From GCA-002050365 sp964237235 (GTDB lineage: Bacteria > Acidobacteriota > Blastocatellia > Pyrinomonadales > Pyrinomonadaceae), in NCBI GenBank assembly GCA_964237235.1, contig CAXSGY010000012.1, positions 1 to 64,000 of the forward strand: a stretch of DNA of 64,000 nt, given 5' to 3'. Below, piece after piece: positions 60,425 to 64,000 of the stretch. Both the position numbers and the translations under genes were made by a program. The notes beneath the pieces are model-generated. The model made no database searches. It had not been told where the DNA came from and worked only from the letters and a program-made list of their open reading frames with translations. Every line of letters begins with the position of its first letter. Position 1 is the first letter of the stretch.

Positions 60425-60973
60425 TTATTTCGCCGAATTCGCCGGCGCGTTCGTGCGCGGAATGTCCTGCAAAGCCAGACTGTCTTTCGGCGAAGCGAAC
60501 TTCCATTCGCCGTTTTCTCTGACGAATTTATTCGGTGTCCAATTTCCCAAACTGCCGCCTTTGATTTCGGCGACGGCGGAATCGCCTTCGATTTTTTCGT
60601 TGCGAATTTCGCGTTTTTCGTTCAAAGGTTCTTCGGCTTCGAGCAGGTAGGCGAGCAAAGTTTTCTTTTCGGATTTCGCTTCGTCCTCAAAATATTTTAC
60701 CGCCGATTGCGAAAGAAATCGTTTCACGCCCGCTTCGTCTTTTTTATTCAAGGCATCGTAATAACCGCTCAAAACCGGCGCGAGCGTCGGCGCGTTATTG
60801 TTTAACGGCGCGTCGGGCTTTTTGGTGGTCGCCAAAGGATTATTCGCATTCGCGTTCGCGTTTGATGCATTTGCGTTCGCGGGTTTGGCGTTCGTCGGTT
60901 GGGTCGCGTTTTCCGCTGTGCCGCCGCAGTTGATTATAAAAATTGCTAAAAGTAAAAATAAAAAATATCGCAT
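60425..60973 (-). CDS. Hypothetical lipoprotein (DUF4878-like)
   Basis: 182 aa lipoprotein: MRYFLFLLLAIFIINCGG is a lipobox. Linker rich in Asn/Ala (ANANANASNANANAN type). The C-terminal NTF2-like domain with GYYDALNKKDEAGVKRFLS and a VAEIKGG segment suggests DUF4878/lumazine-binding-like fold. The ATG at 60973 is chosen because the lipobox then sits correctly; the open frame upstream is spurious. Confidence 0.75.
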   Translation of the reverse strand: MRYFLFLLLAIFIINCGGTAENATQPTNAKPANANASNANANANNPLATTKKPDAPLNNNAPTLAPVLSGYYDALNKKDEAGVKRFLSQSAVKYFEDEAKSEKKTLLAYLLEAEEPLNEKREIRNEKIEGDSAVAEIKGGSLGNWTPNKFVRENGEWKFASPKDSLALQDIPRTNAPANSAK

Positions 60974-61034
60974 TTGGTTCGCTCCGAAAAAGTTAAATAT
61001 ATTAAAATTAACGAGTATAAAACATTCGACCGAG

Positions 61035-61580
61035 ATGAACAAAACTTATCGCATCGAAACGCGCCGCGTTTTTTTATTACAAAATCTTCCCGAACCTTTG
61101 ACGCGGGCAAGTCGGCATTTGCAAATCTTCGACAATTACATCGAAAACACGCGCCTGCGCCTGCGTTCCGTTCGTTCGCCCGAAACAAAAGAATGGCAAT
61201 GGATTTTGCAGCAGCGCGAACCGCTCGAAAATTTATCGAGCTGGAAAATTTCCGAAATCTTTTTGAACGAAATCGAGCATCAACAATTTGAAATTTTCGA
61301 GGGCAGGGAAATCAAAAAAAACGAGCGCGCCGAAACGAACGAAATTCGCAAAAATCGCTACTTTTACAAATTCAGCGGCAAACAAATCGAAATTGATATG
61401 TTTCTCGGCGCGCTTTGGGGATTGATTCTCGCAAGCGTTTATTTTGCGAACGAAGAAGAAGCGAATGCGTTTGAAACACCGCCGCCCGCCGTTTCGGAAG
61501 TGACGAACGAACGATTTTTTCTCGGCGAAAATCTCCTCGGAAAAATTTTCGCCGATGTGAGAGAGAAAATGAAAAACTAA
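61035..61580 (+). CDS. CYTH-like domain protein
   Basis: 181 aa. KTYRIETRRVFLLQNLPEPL and DNYIENTRLRLRS..., with RLRLR and KEWQWILQQRE pairs, resemble CYTH (adenylyl cyclase/thiamine triphosphatase) tunnels, but the usual ExExK opening is ETRR here, so activity is doubtful. The ATG at 61035 is the natural start; an upstream frame reads into the opposite lipoprotein gene. The stop is inside a heptamer array, which also codes the last residues (EKMKN). Confidence 0.65.
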   Translation: MNKTYRIETRRVFLLQNLPEPLTRASRHLQIFDNYIENTRLRLRSVRSPETKEWQWILQQREPLENLSSWKISEIFLNEIEHQQFEIFEGREIKKNERAETNEIRKNRYFYKFSGKQIEIDMFLGALWGLILASVYFANEEEANAFETPPPAVSEVTNERFFLGENLLGKIFADVREKMKN

Positions 61581-61646
61581 AAACTAAAAGTGAAAAACTA
61601 AAAACTAAATACAAAGTTTACTTTTCACTTTTAGTTTTTAGTTTTT
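61572..61646. repeat. Heptamer array, perfect 25-bp inverted repeat
   Basis: Five units AAAAACT AAAAACT AAAAGTG AAAAACT AAAAACT (61572-61606). Positions 61572-61596 are exactly complementary to 61622-61646. It sits between convergent genes and holds the CYTH-like stop codon. Confidence 0.9.
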
Positions 61647-61650
61647 TACT

Positions 61651-62226
61651 TTAAGAAATTCCCGCCGTTAAATCTTCAAAATCTTCGATTGACGGCAATT
61701 CCGATAAATCTCTTAAGCCGAACTGAATCAAAAAATCCTTCGACGTGCCGTATTGCATCGGTCGTCCGACGGTTTCCTTTCTGCCTTTGGCGACGATCAG
61801 TTTTTTATCGAGCAGCGTCTTGATCGCCGAAGCCGACTGCACGCCGCGAATTTCTAAAATTTCCGGCACGGTCGCCGGTTGTTTGTAGGCGATGACGGCG
61901 AGCGTCTCGAGCGCGGCTAAAGACAATTTCGCGTTCGGGCGCGTTTTTAAAAACCGCCGGATTTCTTCGTGATATTCGGTGCGCGTGCCGAGCTGCCAGC
62001 CGCCCGCGATTTCTCTGATTTGCAGACCGCTGCTTCTTTGTTCGTATTCCCGCGCCAATTCTTCGATTGCCGCCTGCACGATTTCGCGGTCTTCGTCCAA
62101 AACTTCGGAGAGCGTTTTCACGTTGATCGGTTCGTCGGCGACGAATATCAGAGCTTCGACGATGGAGATTATCTCGCCGATGCCGCGCGTCTGTTTTTCT
62201 TCAATTTGCGTTGCTGCTTCTTCCAT
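61651..62226 (-). CDS. scpB: Segregation and condensation protein B
   Basis: 191 aa. Winged-helix kleisin partner that with ScpA and SMC compacts chromosomes. IVEALIFVADEPINVKTLSEVLD and LAVIAYKQPATVPEILEIRGVQSASAIKTLLDKKLI are textbook ScpB. scpA lies 80 bp upstream on the same strand. Confidence 0.96.
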   Translation of the reverse strand: MEEAATQIEEKQTRGIGEIISIVEALIFVADEPINVKTLSEVLDEDREIVQAAIEELAREYEQRSSGLQIREIAGGWQLGTRTEYHEEIRRFLKTRPNAKLSLAALETLAVIAYKQPATVPEILEIRGVQSASAIKTLLDKKLIVAKGRKETVGRPMQYGTSKDFLIQFGLRDLSELPSIEDFEDLTAGIS

Positions 62227-62306
62227 CTGAAAAAAAATTAATCAAAGATTATCATATCGCGGCGAAAAGTTTTCATCGTTTGAAGTCAAAATAGTTTTTT
62301 TCGGAT

Positions 62307-63080
62307 TCACACTTTTCTCAAAATCACTTCGCCGAAGGTTTTGTTCTGCGTCAAAAAAATCGCGTCGGTTCTGACGAGTTCCAGCACGGCGATGAAGGCG
62401 AGGACGAGTTCCTGCCGGCTGCGCGTCTGCTCGAAAATTTCCGTTAAATTTACTTCGCCGAGTTGAAATATCTTCGTTCTGATTTGTTTGAGCATTTCCG
62501 CGAGACTCATTTCCTCGCGCTCGATTTCCATCTGAATTTCTACTTTGCGGCGGGCGAGAATTTTTTGAAAAACGCCTAAAAGATCGAACACCGTCGCGTT
62601 CGTTTCCGTGTTGTTATCGTCGGTTTCGATTTGCCCGCGCCCGAAGACGGCTTGCTCGACCGTGTTTTTTTCGTAGAGCATCTCCGCCGCGTTTTTAAAT
62701 TTTTGATGTTCGAGCAGGCGGTCAACCAATTCCTGGCGCGGGTCTTCGATTTCTTCATCGGGCGCGTCGAAAACTTCGCGCGGCAGAAGCATCTTCGATT
62801 TAATCTCGATCAACGTCGCCGCCATCACCAGAAAATCCGCCGCCAGCGCAATGTCGAGCGATTTCATAACGCGAATATATTTCAGATATTCGTCGGTGAT
62901 GCGCGCAATCGGAATGTCGAAAATATTCGCCTGTTCCTGTTTGATGAGAAACAACAAAAGGTCGAGCGGACCGGAAAATTCGCCCAAATTTAATTTTATA
63001 TCTTCGCGCGGCTCGGCAAAAATGCGCGGCTCGACCGTTTCAAAATCGAAGGTTAATTGTTCCGGGGCAGTTTGTTCCAT
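62307..63080 (-). CDS. scpA: Segregation and condensation protein A (kleisin)
   Basis: 257 aa. FSGPLDLLLFLIKQEQANIFDIPIARITDEYLKYI and LDIALAADFLVMAATLIEIKSKMLLPRE are the ScpA N-terminal kleisin head; the C-terminal winged helix (QELVLAFIAVLELVRTDAIFL) follows. It overlaps the upstream membrane protein gene by 28 bp. Confidence 0.96.
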   Translation of the reverse strand: MEQTAPEQLTFDFETVEPRIFAEPREDIKLNLGEFSGPLDLLLFLIKQEQANIFDIPIARITDEYLKYIRVMKSLDIALAADFLVMAATLIEIKSKMLLPREVFDAPDEEIEDPRQELVDRLLEHQKFKNAAEMLYEKNTVEQAVFGRGQIETDDNNTETNATVFDLLGVFQKILARRKVEIQMEIEREEMSLAEMLKQIRTKIFQLGEVNLTEIFEQTRSRQELVLAFIAVLELVRTDAIFLTQNKTFGEVILRKV

Positions 63081-63571
63081 TGATTATTCAAGACTTCTCT
63101 ATTCTGTCGGTCGGCGACGAAGGCGGCAAGCAGCCAGAGGAAAATCAACAAATTAATTCCCAAAACTCCGACGATGTTGATTACATATAAACTGCTGCTG
63201 TGCATTGCAGTAGCTGTTGAAAGTAGAAACCAAAAGCCGTATAAAAATTGCAGTATCAGTAATCTGACCCAGTAAAAACGGCTGAAGGAATAAGGCAAAA
63301 GCACCGCTAAGACGACCGAGTTTTCGATCAGAAATAAAATGACGATGCTTTGCAAATCGCCTTCCATATTTCGTCCGTATAATTTAGAGCCGGTCAATCC
63401 CGAATCACGCGGCACAAACGGATTGATAAAATAATAATTGCGATACATCCAGAGAACAACCGGCAATATCAAACAAAGAAAACTGCCGATCAGCGCGAGC
63501 TTAAAAAATCCGTGCCGCAAATTAAAAAACTTCCAATCAAGCTGAGGTTCAGCGTTTAATTTCGCGGACAT
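63053..63571 (-). CDS. Hypothetical membrane protein
   Basis: 172 aa with four membrane helices (about 25-43, 75-95, 100-120, 130-150). No family seen. The 3' end overlaps scpA by 28 bp and the 5' end overlaps the DinB gene by 23 bp, so all are one transcript. Confidence 0.65.
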   Translation of the reverse strand: MSAKLNAEPQLDWKFFNLRHGFFKLALIGSFLCLILPVVLWMYRNYYFINPFVPRDSGLTGSKLYGRNMEGDLQSIVILFLIENSVVLAVLLPYSFSRFYWVRLLILQFLYGFWFLLSTATAMHSSSLYVINIVGVLGINLLIFLWLLAAFVADRQNREVLNNQWNKLPRNN

Positions 63572-64000
63572 AAATTATGTAGTCAATTTTCGGCGGCTCA
63601 ATATTTTCTTCGCGCATTTTTAAGATAATACTGCCGCGATGAATCGAAGAATGAAGAAGAACGTGCGTCAAAATCTCGCGGAACGTATTTTTGTGAGAGA
63701 TGCCTTCGCTCGTTTTATAGGCGGCAAATTGTCCGAGTCCTTCATCGTCAAATTGTTTTAATAACAGTTCAAATTTTCGCGCCGTTTCCCGCGCCAAATT
63801 TCCGCATTCTTCCAACGATAAATTTTGCCAGAAATTAAAACCCGTTGAATCTTTGCCGTAAAGCCGCTCGTAATATTCGGCTTCGGTGACGAGCAGATGC
63901 GCTAAAATTTCGCGCGACCGTTCGCTGCCGTTAAATTTCAGCGCAACGATAATCCGCCGGTTCGCCCAATCGTTATAATCAAAAAGTTGTCGTAAATGTT
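63549..64000 (-). CDS. DinB-family protein, partial (5' end beyond window)
   Basis: Open from the window edge: HLRQLFDYNDWANRRIIVAL, ILAHLLVTEAEYYERLYG and the C-terminal THVLLHSSIHRGSIILKMREENIEP. Three metal-ligand His positions of the DinB four-helix fold are present (AHL, HSSIH). DinB proteins are metal-dependent hydrolase or transferase-like proteins of mostly unknown role. An internal ATG at 63815 exists but would remove half of the domain. Confidence 0.75.
   Translation of the reverse strand, partial: HLRQLFDYNDWANRRIIVALKFNGSERSREILAHLLVTEAEYYERLYGKDSTGFNFWQNLSLEECGNLARETARKFELLLKQFDDEGLGQFAAYKTSEGISHKNTFREILTHVLLHSSIHRGSIILKMREENIEPPKIDYIIYVREIKR

Noticed and set aside
60798..61034. 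79-residue extension of the CYTH-like protein
   Set aside because: It reads antisense through the lipoprotein gene's Ala/Asn-rich signal region; the CYTH-like domain starts at 61035.

Overview
The window looks like chromosome from a Gram-negative member of the Acidobacteriota, most likely class Blastocatellia (Pyrinomonadaceae-like). This is inferred from a diderm gene set (LpxK, SurA/PpiD-type foldases, MurJ, MltD-like transglycosylase, lipoproteins), from DUF4388-DnaJ-TPR and DUF4097/DUF4920 proteins, and from moderate GC with strong use of GAA/AAA/GCG codons. No database search was possible, so taxonomy and family names rest on recognised motifs. The gene content is mostly housekeeping, with accessory islands.

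Layout. 0-6.5 kb: leucine-rich-repeat protein, Lon protease, LysM lytic transglycosylase, DUF4920 protein. 6.5-9.2 kb: lipoprotein with caspase-like His/Cys motifs, a small operon with a six-TM protein, and an S4 RNA-binding protein. 9.2-15.5 kb: SurA-like foldase, zinc-ribbon/HExxH membrane protein, lpxK, trpD, trpG, dnaJ. 15.4-18.1 kb: two membrane proteins and a DUF6402-like gene broken by two frameshifts. 18.3-23 kb: yqeY, a large membrane protein, HU, tRNA-Pro(UGG), rdgB and an RHS/YD-repeat relic. 23-30 kb: a 450-aa unknown, then a three-gene set (DUF4388-DnaJ-TPR, HD-GYP, degenerate D12-methylase-like), a YaeQ-like nuclease fold and a GNAT protein. 30-33.4 kb: mazE-mazF-ligA-nucleotidyltransferase-small ORF, read as one tight operon. 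33.4-41 kb: murJ, ppiD-like, two APC permeases. 41-48 kb: PLP decarboxylase, GH31 alpha-glucosidase, thioredoxin, SRPBCC, Dabb and PHP proteins. 48-52 kb: ImmA-like protein lacking the catalytic Glu, SseB-like protein and small secreted proteins. 52.1-54.8 kb: a two-gene HNH cassette inserted into the 5' end of a HerA-type ATPase gene. 54.8-64 kb: AT-rich secreted protein, DUF4097 protein, moaC, moeA, acyl-CoA dehydrogenase, lipoprotein, CYTH-like protein, scpB, scpA, a membrane protein and a partial DinB gene.

Two things stand out. (1) The HNH cassette (about 52252-53114) is flanked by an identical 56-bp direct repeat made of herA codons. Copy one is a 26-codon stump with the old start; copy two is the live 5' end with a new start codon at the junction. 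This looks like a mobile two-gene unit that duplicates its target and so keeps the host gene intact. (2) At least ten intergenic spots carry arrays of exactly 7-bp degenerate units, typically four units per arm, often as perfect inverted repeats of 23-32 bp. The unit sequence is private to each locus, but the last-base pattern (T, C, T, T) recurs at four of them. Several arrays supply start-proximal sequence, stop codons or the last residues of genes (lpxK, trpD, the CYTH-like gene). A separate REP-like palindrome family is present at 29.8 and 42.6 kb.
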